From assembly GCA_937872275.1 (NCBI GenBank), contig CALMSE010000200.1, positions 1-12,616 of the forward strand: DNA of 12,616 bases. The letters run 5' to 3'. The DNA is from an uncultured Leucobacter sp. (GTDB lineage: Bacteria > Actinomycetota > Actinomycetes > Actinomycetales > Microbacteriaceae). This document shows positions 1 to 5,909 of this stretch, piece after piece. A model generated the notes under the pieces. The model was given only the letters and a program-made list of their open reading frames with translations. It ran no database searches and was not told where the DNA came from. Position numbers and translations under genes: made by a program. Each line of letters opens with the position of its first letter. The stretch's first letter is position 1.

Positions 1-889
1 CGCCCCCGGTCGCCCCGCTCACCGCGCCCGCCGCACCGAGGCCGAGCCCTGCGGCGGCGGGGCCGATCCACACCCTCATGCAGTCGTTGATGCGCGCGAG
101 CCGCGCCTGCTGCTGACGGCAGCGCTCGCAGGTGAGCAGATGCGCCTCGACGACGACGATCCCGCGCTTGCGCAGCCCACCGCGCACGAATTGGGCGAGC
201 AGCCCCGCCGCGCTCGCGCACTGCGGCGGCGAGACCTCCGCATACTGCTGCAGGTAGGCGGAGCGCAGGCCCTCGCGCGCCCGGAAGGCCATCGAGTTCA
301 TTGCGCGGGTCGACACGCCGATCCGCGCGGCGACCTGCGCGACCGGCAGCTGCTCGACCTCGGTGAGGTAGAGCACCTGCCGCCACTGCTCGGGCAGCGC
401 GCCGAAGGCTCGTGCCAGCTGGTCCCGCTCCGAGAGGGCGCCCACCGGGCTCTCGACCGAGAGCTCGGGCTTCTCCGACATCTCCTCGATCGGAACGGCG
501 TCGATCCGCCGGTCGAGCGGCGGGATCCGCAGCGCCTCCGATTTGACCGCGGTCAGCAGGTACCCGCGGAACGACTCGGTCGGCCCGTGCCCGCCCCGCA
601 GCGCGCGCAGCGTCTTCGCGAAGGCCTCGGCCACGGCGTCCTCGGCGCGGTGCCGATCGCCGAGCAGGCGGTAGGCGCTCACCATCGCGGCGTCGTGGTG
701 AGCCGCGTACAGCTCGGCGAAGGCATCCTTCGCTCGCCGCGACCCGACGGGCTCGCCGCGGATCGCATCGCAGAGCTCGGCGTCGGTGCTCGTCCCGGCG
801 CTCTGCCCGCCGTGGCCCCCTGCACCTTCTTCGGCGAACGCGTCGGCGTCCCCCGGTGCGCGCCCCTGCGCGCTCTCCGCGGTCGACAT
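1..889 (-). CDS. ECF-type sigma factor with fused C-terminal zinc-finger (anti-sigma-like) tail, partial at left edge
   Basis: Probable RNA polymerase sigma factor that directs transcription of a stress or envelope regulon. The open frame runs from the ATG at 887-889 to the window edge without a stop (296 residues seen). Residues about 1-50 are a low-complexity acidic/Gly leader. Region sigma2 covers about 55-120, with GDRHRAEDAVAEAF at 77-90 and SFRGYLLTAVK at 106-116. Region sigma4 covers about 160-215, with LPEQWRQVLYL from 165 and a helix-turn-helix around VAARIGVSTRAMN. Beyond the normal ECF length comes H250-x3-C254-x2-C257, the zinc-binding pattern of ZAS/zf-HC2 anti-sigma domains, then an Ala/Gly-rich hydrophobic stretch that may begin a membrane segment but is cut off. 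An AAGGGG ribosome site (896-901) with 6-nt spacing supports the start. From recall, ECF groups with fused zinc-finger and membrane extensions are known in actinobacteria. The target genes are unknown. Confidence 0.85.
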   Translation of the reverse strand, partial: MSTAESAQGRAPGDADAFAEEGAGGHGGQSAGTSTDAELCDAIRGEPVGSRRAKDAFAELYAAHHDAAMVSAYRLLGDRHRAEDAVAEAFAKTLRALRGGHGPTESFRGYLLTAVKSEALRIPPLDRRIDAVPIEEMSEKPELSVESPVGALSERDQLARAFGALPEQWRQVLYLTEVEQLPVAQVAARIGVSTRAMNSMAFRAREGLRSAYLQQYAEVSPPQCASAAGLLAQFVRGGLRKRGIVVVEAHLLTCERCRQQQARLARINDCMRVWIGPAAAGLGLGAAGAVSGATGG

Positions 890-974
890 GGTCTACCCCT
901 TGTTGCTGCGCACCCGCCCGGGCTCCCCCGGCTCCCCGGATCCGGCCGGGCGCGTACTCTGACCCCCAGAGAGC

Positions 975-1002
975 ATTATCGCCCAGCGCACAGGATCATC
1001 AA
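975..1002 (-). promoter_or_regulatory. Candidate promoter of the sigma factor gene
   Basis: On the minus strand TTGATG (997-1002) and GATAAT (975-980) are separated by 16 nt. Both are near the consensus of the housekeeping sigma factor. Transcription would begin near 968 and leave a GC-rich leader of about 80 nt before the start codon at 889. No second site that looks like an ECF autoregulatory promoter was recognised. Confidence 0.4.
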
Positions 1003-1080
1003 CCCCCGCTGATGCCGGAGCAGGCGATCTTCCCCCGGATCTACCCCCTTCGCGGGCTTCGTTCGTTCTCGGCTGCCGGA

Positions 1081-1102
1081 GGGCGCGGCCCGGCCTGCGC
1101 CC
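1081..1102 (-). terminator. Candidate hairpin terminator after the acyl-CoA dehydrogenase-like gene
   Basis: On the minus strand, 15 nt after the stop at 1118, the RNA can form a GGGCGC/GCGCCC stem that continues as GGC/GCC around a CGG loop, with one bulged A. There is no following T tract, which is common in high-GC actinobacteria. The rest of the 228-bp gap between this gene and the sigma factor gene (890-1117) holds the sigma promoter and leader and nothing else recognised. Confidence 0.4.
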
Positions 1103-1117
1103 CGCCCCGGCCTTGCC

Positions 1118-2302
1118 TCAGCCGGCGAGTCCGCCCCTGACGGTGCGCGCGAGCGACGCCGAGCTGGAGGGGTGGAAGAGCCCCGCGAGCACGTCGCGAT
1201 ACAGCCGCGCGAGCTCGTGGTCGCCGTCGAAGGCGCTCGCCCCGGTGAGGCGCATCCCGACGTCGACCGCGCGGCGCGCCTCGTCGGTCGCCCGGTTGCG
1301 GGCCGCGGCGAGCGCGAGGAACCAGTCGTCGCGACTGCGCCGTTCGTCGACGTCACGGGCGAGGATCGCGAGCGCGTCGAGGCTCGCGCGATGGTCGAGC
1401 ACCGCCTCGGTCAGCCGCGCGGCGAGGTCCGGATCCTCGAGGCGCGGAGCCTCTCCCCCGCCGAGCAGCGGCACGACGCGCCGGGCTGCCGCGGTCGCCA
1501 GCTCGAGCGCGCGATCCGCGATCCCCGCGTAGACGGCGGCCGTGAGCACCGAGAAAGAGGAGAAGATCGCGAGGATCAGCGGATCGCCGCCGTCGAACGG
1601 CGCGATGCGCGCGGCCACGTCGTCCGCCACGATCCGCACCCCGTCGAGCCTCGTCGTCCAGCTCTGCGTCGCCCGCATGCCCAGCGGGTTCCAGACGCCC
1701 GGGTGCTCGATCGACCCCTCGGCGAGCGCCCCGCCGTCGCGGCGCACGAAGCCGAAGACGAGGCGCGGATCCGCCTCGCCGTCGGACGCCCCGTCGCCCG
1801 GATCGATGCGCGCGTGTACGCCGAGGCGCGTCCACACCGGCGACAGCGTCGTGAAGATCTTCGTGCCCGAGACGAGATAGCCGCGCTCGTCGCGCTCCGC
1901 GGTCGAGAAGGCGTCGAGGAGCACGGCCTCGTTGCCCGCCTCCGAGATGCCGAAGGCGAAGATCTCGCCGGCCGCGGCGTCGCGGAGCACCCAGTCGAGC
2001 CGTGCATCGCCCCGGTCGTGCAGGAAGCGCGCGACCTGCACCCACACGAGATGCATGTTGACGCCGAGCGCCGTGGCCGGGGCGTGGGCGGCGAGGCGGC
2101 GCTGCGCCGTCAGCAGCGCTTCGAGCGGGAGGCCCGATCCGCCCGCCTCGGCCGGCGACGGCGCAGCCAGGTAGCCGCTCGCCCGCAGCTCGGCGAGATC
2201 CTCGGCGAAGAACGCGTTCTCGGCGTCGTACCGGGGCGCCCGCCCGCGGAAGCGCTCCAGCATCGGCCCGGGCAGCAGCTCTTCGACGGTTCTCGCGCTC
2301 AC
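1118..2302 (-). CDS. Divergent acyl-CoA dehydrogenase-like flavoprotein
   Basis: A 394-residue protein of the acyl-CoA dehydrogenase fold (FAD-binding, cytoplasmic). FGISEAGNE at 117-125 sits where the family has its TEPxAGSD flavin/substrate loop, followed by YLVSGTKIFTT (142-152), equivalent to Y-x-lnG-x-K-x-wiT. The C-terminal helix holds LARLYRD (364-370), equivalent to the family's klmRD. Counting back from R369, the position of the medium-chain enzyme's catalytic Glu is Asp361 (GDHELARLYRD), so the usual base appears to be replaced. The tail FHPSS also recalls flavin monooxygenases built on the same fold (DszC-like), so oxidation of a non-CoA substrate is possible. The GTG at 2300-2302 is taken as start because a TAGGCT box lies 6 nt upstream, which suggests a leaderless message. 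The AAGGG abutting the GTG is too close to act as a ribosome site. Substrate unknown. Confidence 0.8.
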   Translation of the reverse strand: MSARTVEELLPGPMLERFRGRAPRYDAENAFFAEDLAELRASGYLAAPSPAEAGGSGLPLEALLTAQRRLAAHAPATALGVNMHLVWVQVARFLHDRGDARLDWVLRDAAAGEIFAFGISEAGNEAVLLDAFSTAERDERGYLVSGTKIFTTLSPVWTRLGVHARIDPGDGASDGEADPRLVFGFVRRDGGALAEGSIEHPGVWNPLGMRATQSWTTRLDGVRIVADDVAARIAPFDGGDPLILAIFSSFSVLTAAVYAGIADRALELATAAARRVVPLLGGGEAPRLEDPDLAARLTEAVLDHRASLDALAILARDVDERRSRDDWFLALAAARNRATDEARRAVDVGMRLTGASAFDGDHELARLYRDVLAGLFHPSSSASLARTVRGGLAG

Positions 2303-2308
2303 CCCTTC

Positions 2309-2314
2309 AGCCTA
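2309..2314 (-). promoter_or_regulatory. -10 box (TAGGCT) of the acyl-CoA dehydrogenase-like gene, probably leaderless
   Basis: TAGGCT on the minus strand fits the actinobacterial TANNNT -10 consensus and ends 6 nt before the GTG start, so the transcript would begin at the start codon. No convincing -35 box was seen 16-18 nt upstream. Confidence 0.5.
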
Positions 2315-2345
2315 TGACGATCCGCTTGCCCGTGTTTCCCGCGAT

Positions 2346-2420
2346 CCCCTTCCGAGAAGGCGTCACTCTGGTGCACCGCATCGCGGAACAACGCACAAAG
2401 TGACGCTTTCGAGGAAGGGG
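2346..2420. repeat. 75-bp imperfect palindromic element downstream of phoH
   Basis: Arm 2346-2367 and arm 2399-2420 are reverse complements at 19 of 22 positions, and T2345/A2421 adds one more pair. The 8 innermost pairs (GCGTCACT with AGTGACGC) are perfect. The 31-nt interior is itself self-complementary: GTGC 2371-2374 with GCAC 2393-2396, then CCGC 2376-2379 with GCGG 2383-2386 around ATC. The whole unit folds into one long hairpin in the 142-bp gap between phoH and the next gene. It could be a terminator, an RNA-processing site or a dispersed palindromic repeat. No T tract follows on the minus strand. Confidence 0.7.
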
Positions 2421-2433
2421 AGAGGGAGGAGAG
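2411..2433 (+). other. 23-nt uninterrupted purine tract
   Basis: Positions 2411-2433 on the plus strand contain only A and G. The tract overlaps the right arm of the palindromic element and ends 12 nt short of the phoH stop codon. On the phoH transcript it is a pyrimidine run, which could aid termination or RNA-protein binding. Confidence 0.6.
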
Positions 2434-2444
2434 CCGCGGATCCG

Positions 2445-3833
2445 CTAGTCCTCGAGCATCTCGGTGACGAGAGCCGCGATGTCGCTGCGCTCCGATCGCA
2501 TCAGCGTCACGTGTCCGAAGAGCGGGTGGCCCTTCAGCTTCTCGATCACCGCCGCGATGCCGTCGTGGCGCCCCACCCGGAGGTTGTCGCGCTGCGCCAC
2601 GTCGTGCGTCAGCACCACCTTCGAGTTCTGGCCGATCCGCGAGAGCATCGTGAGCAGCACGTTGCGCTCGAGCGACTGCGCCTCGTCGACGATCACGAAG
2701 GCGTCGTGCAGCGAGCGGCCGCGGATGTGCGTGAGCGGCAGCACCTCGACGAGCCCGCGGGCCTCGACCTCGTCGAGCACGTTCTGCGACACGATCGACC
2801 CCAGGGTGTCGAACACGGCTTGGCCCCAGGGGTTCATCTTCTCGCCCTGGTCGCCGGGCAGGTAGCCGAGCTCCTGACCGCCGACCGCGTAGAGCGGCCG
2901 GAACACCATCACCCTGCGGTGCTGCTGGCGCTCGAGCACCGCCTCGAGACCGGCGGCGAGCGCGAGCGCCGACTTGCCGGTGCCGGCGCGGCCGCCGAGC
3001 GACACGATGCCCACCTGCTGGTCGAGCAGCAGATCGATCGCGAGCCGCTGCTCGGCGCTGCGGCCGTGCACCCCGAAGACCTCGCGGTCGCCGCGCACGA
3101 GGCGGAGCGAGCCGGTGGCCCCCTCCCGCCGGTCCACGCGGCCGAGGGCGTGCCCGCGCGAGGAGTTCAGGATCAGCCCGGTGCCGAGCGGCAGCTCCGC
3201 GAGCCCGGCGACGTCGTCGAGGCGCTCATCCTCCCAGAGCCTCGCCATCGCCTCCTCGTCGAGCTCGATCTCGGCGACCCCCGAGTAGCTGTCGTCGCTC
3301 GCGAGCTCGGCCCGGTACTCCTCGGCGCCGAGGCCGAGGGCCGAGGCCTTCACGCGCATCGGCAGGTCCTTCGAGACGACCGTGACCTCGAGCCCCTCGT
3401 TCGCGAGATTCTGCGCGACCGCGAGGATGCGCGTGTCGTTGTCGCCGAGGCGCATGCCGCTCGGCAGGATGTCGAGGTCGCTGTGGTTGAGCTCGACCCG
3501 CAGGGTGCCGCCCTGCTCCCCCACCGGCACCGGGAAGTCGAGGCGCAGGTGCTGCTCGCGCAGGCCGTCGAGGAGGCGAAGAGCGCGCCGCGCGAAGTAG
3601 CCGATCTCGGGATCGTGGCGTTTCTTCTCGAGCTCCGTGATGACCACCACCGGCAGCACCACGGCATGCTCGGCGAAGCGGAACAGGGCACCCGGGTCGC
3701 TCAGCAGCACCGAGGTGTCGAGCACGTACGTGCGCTCGGCCTGGGGCAGCGCTTCATGCGATCCCGGCGCCGCGGCGGCGGCGCGATCCGCCGTCTCGTC
3801 GGCGAGGTTGCGGAGATTCTGGGTGTCGGCCAC
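2445..3833 (-). CDS. PhoH-family protein: PIN ribonuclease domain fused to PhoH ATPase (PhoH2 type)
   Basis: A cytoplasmic 462-residue two-domain protein of the PhoH2/YlaK type, known in mycobacteria as an ATP-dependent RNA-unwinding nuclease. The PIN domain covers about 35-170, with the acidic metal-binding residues in place: D39 (YVLDTSVLL), E67 (VITELEK), D131/D133 (GDNDTRILA) and D156 (SKDLPMR). After a linker the PhoH ATPase follows at about 250-455, with Walker A GRAGTGKS (281-288) and Walker B FVIVDEAQ (379-386). Both active sites look intact and the length is normal. The start is the GTG at 3831-3833, chosen for the strong AGAAGGAG site (3839-3846) 5 nt upstream. It stands alone as a transcription unit between the prolyl iminopeptidase terminator and the palindrome at 2346-2420. 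No convincing PhoAT-like antitoxin gene precedes it. Confidence 0.93.
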   Translation of the reverse strand: MADTQNLRNLADETADRAAAAAPGSHEALPQAERTYVLDTSVLLSDPGALFRFAEHAVVLPVVVITELEKKRHDPEIGYFARRALRLLDGLREQHLRLDFPVPVGEQGGTLRVELNHSDLDILPSGMRLGDNDTRILAVAQNLANEGLEVTVVSKDLPMRVKASALGLGAEEYRAELASDDSYSGVAEIELDEEAMARLWEDERLDDVAGLAELPLGTGLILNSSRGHALGRVDRREGATGSLRLVRGDREVFGVHGRSAEQRLAIDLLLDQQVGIVSLGGRAGTGKSALALAAGLEAVLERQQHRRVMVFRPLYAVGGQELGYLPGDQGEKMNPWGQAVFDTLGSIVSQNVLDEVEARGLVEVLPLTHIRGRSLHDAFVIVDEAQSLERNVLLTMLSRIGQNSKVVLTHDVAQRDNLRVGRHDGIAAVIEKLKGHPLFGHVTLMRSERSDIAALVTEMLED

Positions 3834-3927
3834 GGTGACTCCTTCTGCCCGGGTGTTCCGGTTCAGCGGGGCGACCGTGTGGTTGGGGCGAGGTCACCCC
3901 GTCCAAGCGCTGTGCCTGGTGACTCAC

Positions 3928-3933
3928 ACGCTA
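3928..3933 (-). promoter_or_regulatory. Weak candidate -10 box (TAGCGT) for phoH
   Basis: TAGCGT on the minus strand matches TANNNT and would give an 88-nt leader before the phoH GTG. No -35 box is evident. Further upstream, at 3978-3993, lies the dyad GTGAACGTCTCGTTAC (AACG/CGTT core), a possible regulator site. The 239-bp gap 3834-4072 otherwise holds only the terminator next to the iminopeptidase stop. Confidence 0.25.
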
Positions 3934-4044
3934 CGCCCGCCGGGTCCCCGCGCCGGGCGCGACACGCGACCGTTTGCGTGAACGTCTCGTTACAAGTCGG
4001 CGAAGCGATGGCGCAGGCGCACGAAGGGCGCGTCGCCTTCGGCT

Positions 4045-4072
4045 GCGCCCGCGGGCAGGCCGCTGCGGGCGC
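4045..4072 (-). terminator. Hairpin terminator of the prolyl iminopeptidase gene
   Basis: Immediately after the TAG stop (4073-4075) the minus-strand RNA forms a perfect 8-bp GC stem, GCGCCCGC with GCGGGCGC, around a 12-nt loop (4053-4064). No T run follows, as is usual for high-GC intrinsic or assisted terminators. Confidence 0.45.
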
Positions 4073-5059
4073 CTACGGAGCGAAGCGAGAGGTGGCCCGC
4101 ACGAGCGCGTCGACGATGCCCGGCTCGCTCGCCGCGTGCCCCGCGTCGGGGATCATGCGCAGCTCGGCCTCGGGCCAGGCGCGGTGCAGGTCCCACGCGG
4201 TGGCGGGCGGCGTGCACACGTCGTAGCGGCCCTGCACGATGACGCCCGGGATGCCGCCGAGGCGAACGGGCGCGTCGCGGATCAGCTGCCCCTCCTCGAG
4301 CCAGCCGCCGTGCACGAAGTAGTGGTTCTCGATGCGCGCGAACGCCACCGCGGCGGCCGCGTCGGCGCGGGCCGCCGCGATGCCGGCCTCGTCGGGGATG
4401 AGGCGGATCGTGGAATTCTCCCACGCCGTCCAGGCGATGCCCGCCGGCACGTGCACCGCGGGGTCGGGGTCGAAGAGGCGGCGGTGGTAGGCCGCGACGA
4501 GATCGCCGCGCTCGGCCTCCGGGATGACCGCGAGATACTCCTCCCAGGCATCCGGGAAGAGCTCGGAGGCGCCATGCTGGTAGAACCAGTGGATCTCGCC
4601 CGCCCGCAGCGTGAAGATGCCGCGCAGCACCAGCTCGGCGACGCGCTCGGGGTGGGTCTGGGCGTAGGCGAGGGCGAGGGTCGAGCCCCAGGAGCCCCCG
4701 AAGACCTGCCACCGCTCGATGCCGAGGTGCTCGCGCAGCCGCTCGACGTCGGCGACGAGGTGCCAGGTCGTGTTGGCGGAGAGGTCGGCGTCGGGCGCAC
4801 TCGCGTGCGGGGTGCTGCGCCCGCAGCCGCGCTGGTCGAAGAGCACGATGCGGTACTTCGCGGGGTCGAAGTAGCGGCGGTGGTCGGGGGTGCAGCCCCC
4901 GCCAGGCCCGCCGTGCAGAAACACCACGGGCTTGCCCGCCGGGTCGCCGCACTGCTCCCAGTACACCTCGTGGCCGTCGCCCACGGGGAGCATGCCGTGC
5001 TCGGAGGGCTCGATCGGCGGGTACAGGGTGCGCAGGGGTTCGCTCGGTGCCGCGGTCAT
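4073..5059 (-). CDS. pip: Prolyl iminopeptidase (proline aminopeptidase, family S33)
   Basis: Cytoplasmic alpha/beta-hydrolase that removes N-terminal proline from peptides. From the ATG at 5057-5059 it is 328 residues, normal for the family. Oxyanion-hole segment HGGPGGG is at 49-55, the nucleophile elbow GGSWGS at 121-126 (Ser123), catalytic Asp280 in GRYDVCTP and His308 in AGHAASE. Two glutamates known in this family to hold the proline amino group are present, E214 (AWEN) and E244 (ARIENHYFVHGGW). An upstream GTG at 5068 would add three residues, but a TAGGGT box 7 nt before the ATG favours a leaderless start at 5059. It lies 63 bp downstream of the isochorismatase-family gene and has its own putative promoter, so co-transcription is possible but not required. 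Confidence 0.93.
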   Translation of the reverse strand: MTAAPSEPLRTLYPPIEPSEHGMLPVGDGHEVYWEQCGDPAGKPVVFLHGGPGGGCTPDHRRYFDPAKYRIVLFDQRGCGRSTPHASAPDADLSANTTWHLVADVERLREHLGIERWQVFGGSWGSTLALAYAQTHPERVAELVLRGIFTLRAGEIHWFYQHGASELFPDAWEEYLAVIPEAERGDLVAAYHRRLFDPDPAVHVPAGIAWTAWENSTIRLIPDEAGIAAARADAAAAVAFARIENHYFVHGGWLEEGQLIRDAPVRLGGIPGVIVQGRYDVCTPPATAWDLHRAWPEAELRMIPDAGHAASEPGIVDALVRATSRFAP

Positions 5060-5066
5060 GCGATCC

Positions 5067-5072
5067 ACCCTA
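5067..5072 (-). promoter_or_regulatory. -10 box (TAGGGT) of pip, probably leaderless
   Basis: TAGGGT (TANNNT type) ends 7 nt before the ATG at 5059. The same spacing recurs before four other genes of the window. No clear -35 box. Upstream in the same gap an 11-bp direct repeat, GGATCGGCGCG at 5088-5098 and 5103-5113, overlaps where a -35 region would sit. Confidence 0.45.
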
Positions 5073-5122
5073 TGCCGTAGCGGGGGCGGATCGGCGCGGG
5101 AGGGATCGGCGCGAGCGCGCCC

Positions 5123-5761
5123 TCAGCCGGCGAGTTCGCGCGCCGCCTCGTCGGCGGTCAGCACCCGTCCGAAGAAGGTGCCGATCGCCGCCTCCGTCGC
5201 CTGCTGCGCCCCGGGGAGCAGCGCACCGGTCGCGTCCGAGACGAACGCCACCCGGTAGTCGCGCATGAAGGCGCTCCGGGCAGTCGATTCGCAGCAGACC
5301 TCGGTGAGCGTGCCCGTGATGATCACCGTGTCGATGCCGTTCAGGCCCCGGATCGAGCGCAGCACGGATTCGAGGCGGGTGTTGTGGAAGGCGTCGTAGC
5401 GGTGCTTCGGGATCACCGGCTCGCCCGGCCGGGGCGCGAGCTCGTCGATGATCTCGACCCCGTCGGTGCCGGCGCGCATGCCCACGCTCAGCAGTTTGGG
5501 GTTGTAGGCGGTCTCGAGCGGCGAGACGTCGAAGTCGTCGAGCAGCACGTGCTGGGTGTAGACGACCGGAGCGCCGGCGGCGCGGGCCGCGTCGGAGACC
5601 CGCTGGATGCCCGGGATCGCGTCGCGCGCGGCGGGCACCTCCATCGGCCGCCCCTCCTCGACGAAGTCGCGCTGCATGTCGATGACGAGCACGGCGCTGC
5701 GCGAGGCGTCGATGCGCCATGGCGCGGTACTGGGGCCGGCGGCGGGAACGAGATTCATCAT
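5123..5761 (-). CDS. Isochorismatase-family cysteine hydrolase
   Basis: Cytoplasmic hydrolase of the isochorismatase/nicotinamidase/ureidoacrylate-amidohydrolase superfamily. Counting from the third of three in-frame ATGs (5758), the triad is Asp27 (VLVIDMQRDF), Lys118 (VIPKHRYDAF) and Cys155 in TEVCCESTARSA, with a TGT loop at 148-150 that often precedes a non-proline cis peptide. The CCESTAR pattern is shared with amidohydrolases acting on small amides, so isochorismate itself is an unlikely substrate. Length (about 210) is normal. Starts at 5770, 5761 and 5758 are all possible. 5761 is chosen because CATAAT lies exactly 7 nt upstream (leaderless), while an AGGGG run would better suit 5758. 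The upstream region carries three CGTATACG sites, so expression is probably inducer-controlled. The substrate cannot be named from sequence. Confidence 0.88.
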   Translation of the reverse strand: MMNLVPAAGPSTAPWRIDASRSAVLVIDMQRDFVEEGRPMEVPAARDAIPGIQRVSDAARAAGAPVVYTQHVLLDDFDVSPLETAYNPKLLSVGMRAGTDGVEIIDELAPRPGEPVIPKHRYDAFHNTRLESVLRSIRGLNGIDTVIITGTLTEVCCESTARSAFMRDYRVAFVSDATGALLPGAQQATEAAIGTFFGRVLTADEAARELAG

Positions 5762-5768
5762 GCCCCTC

Positions 5769-5774
5769 ATTATG
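5769..5774 (-). promoter_or_regulatory. -10 box (CATAAT) of the isochorismatase-family gene
   Basis: CATAAT is one mismatch from TATAAT and lies 7 nt before the ATG at 5761. The nearest CGTATACG site (5810-5817) is centred about 50 bp upstream of the predicted transcription start. No recognisable -35 box, consistent with dependence on a regulator. Confidence 0.4.
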
Positions 5775-5809
5775 CTCGATCGTCCGCATCCCCAGGCCGC
5801 CCCGTCGAA

Positions 5810-5880
5810 CGTATACGCGGGTTACGAGCGTATACGGCGGAGGCGCCCTCCGACCGTCACACTCACCACCGCCGTATACG
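5810..5880. promoter_or_regulatory. Triple CGTATACG operator cluster
   Basis: The 8-bp palindrome CGTATACG occurs at 5810-5817, 5829-5836 and 5873-5880, with a shared flank: CGAACGTATACG at the first site and at the third read in reverse, and CGTATACGGCGG at the second and the reversed third. Sites two and three form a perfect 12-bp inverted repeat (5829-5840 with 5869-5880) around a 28-nt spacer that contains a GGAGG/CCTCC hairpin. Spacings of 19 and 44 bp are close to two and four helical turns. GTATAC cores are known in operators of GntR/FCD and some TetR regulators. No regulator gene lies in the window. Confidence 0.65.
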
Positions 5881-5909
5881 TTCGGCGAGAAGCGAGGGCT
5901 CGGCCCGCC

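Noticed and set aside
2303..2307. AAGGG as a ribosome-binding site for the acyl-CoA dehydrogenase-like gene
   Set aside because: It touches the GTG start with no spacer. The next in-frame Met (residue 14) has no ribosome site, and the TAGGCT box 6 nt upstream better explains a leaderless start.
3754..3927. A 57-codon GTG frame overlapping the phoH start on the minus strand, considered as a PhoAT-like antitoxin
   Set aside because: Its sequence is Arg/Pro/His-rich, as expected for an out-of-frame reading of high-GC coding DNA, it has no ribosome site, and the overlap with phoH alone explains half of it. Conservation data would be needed to revive it.
2400..4226. A 608-codon open frame on the plus strand opposite phoH and pip
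   Set aside because: It is antisense to two genes with intact catalytic motifs, is rich in Arg, Val, Glu and His with no family motif, and spans the intergenic region between them. Long antisense frames are expected at this GC content.
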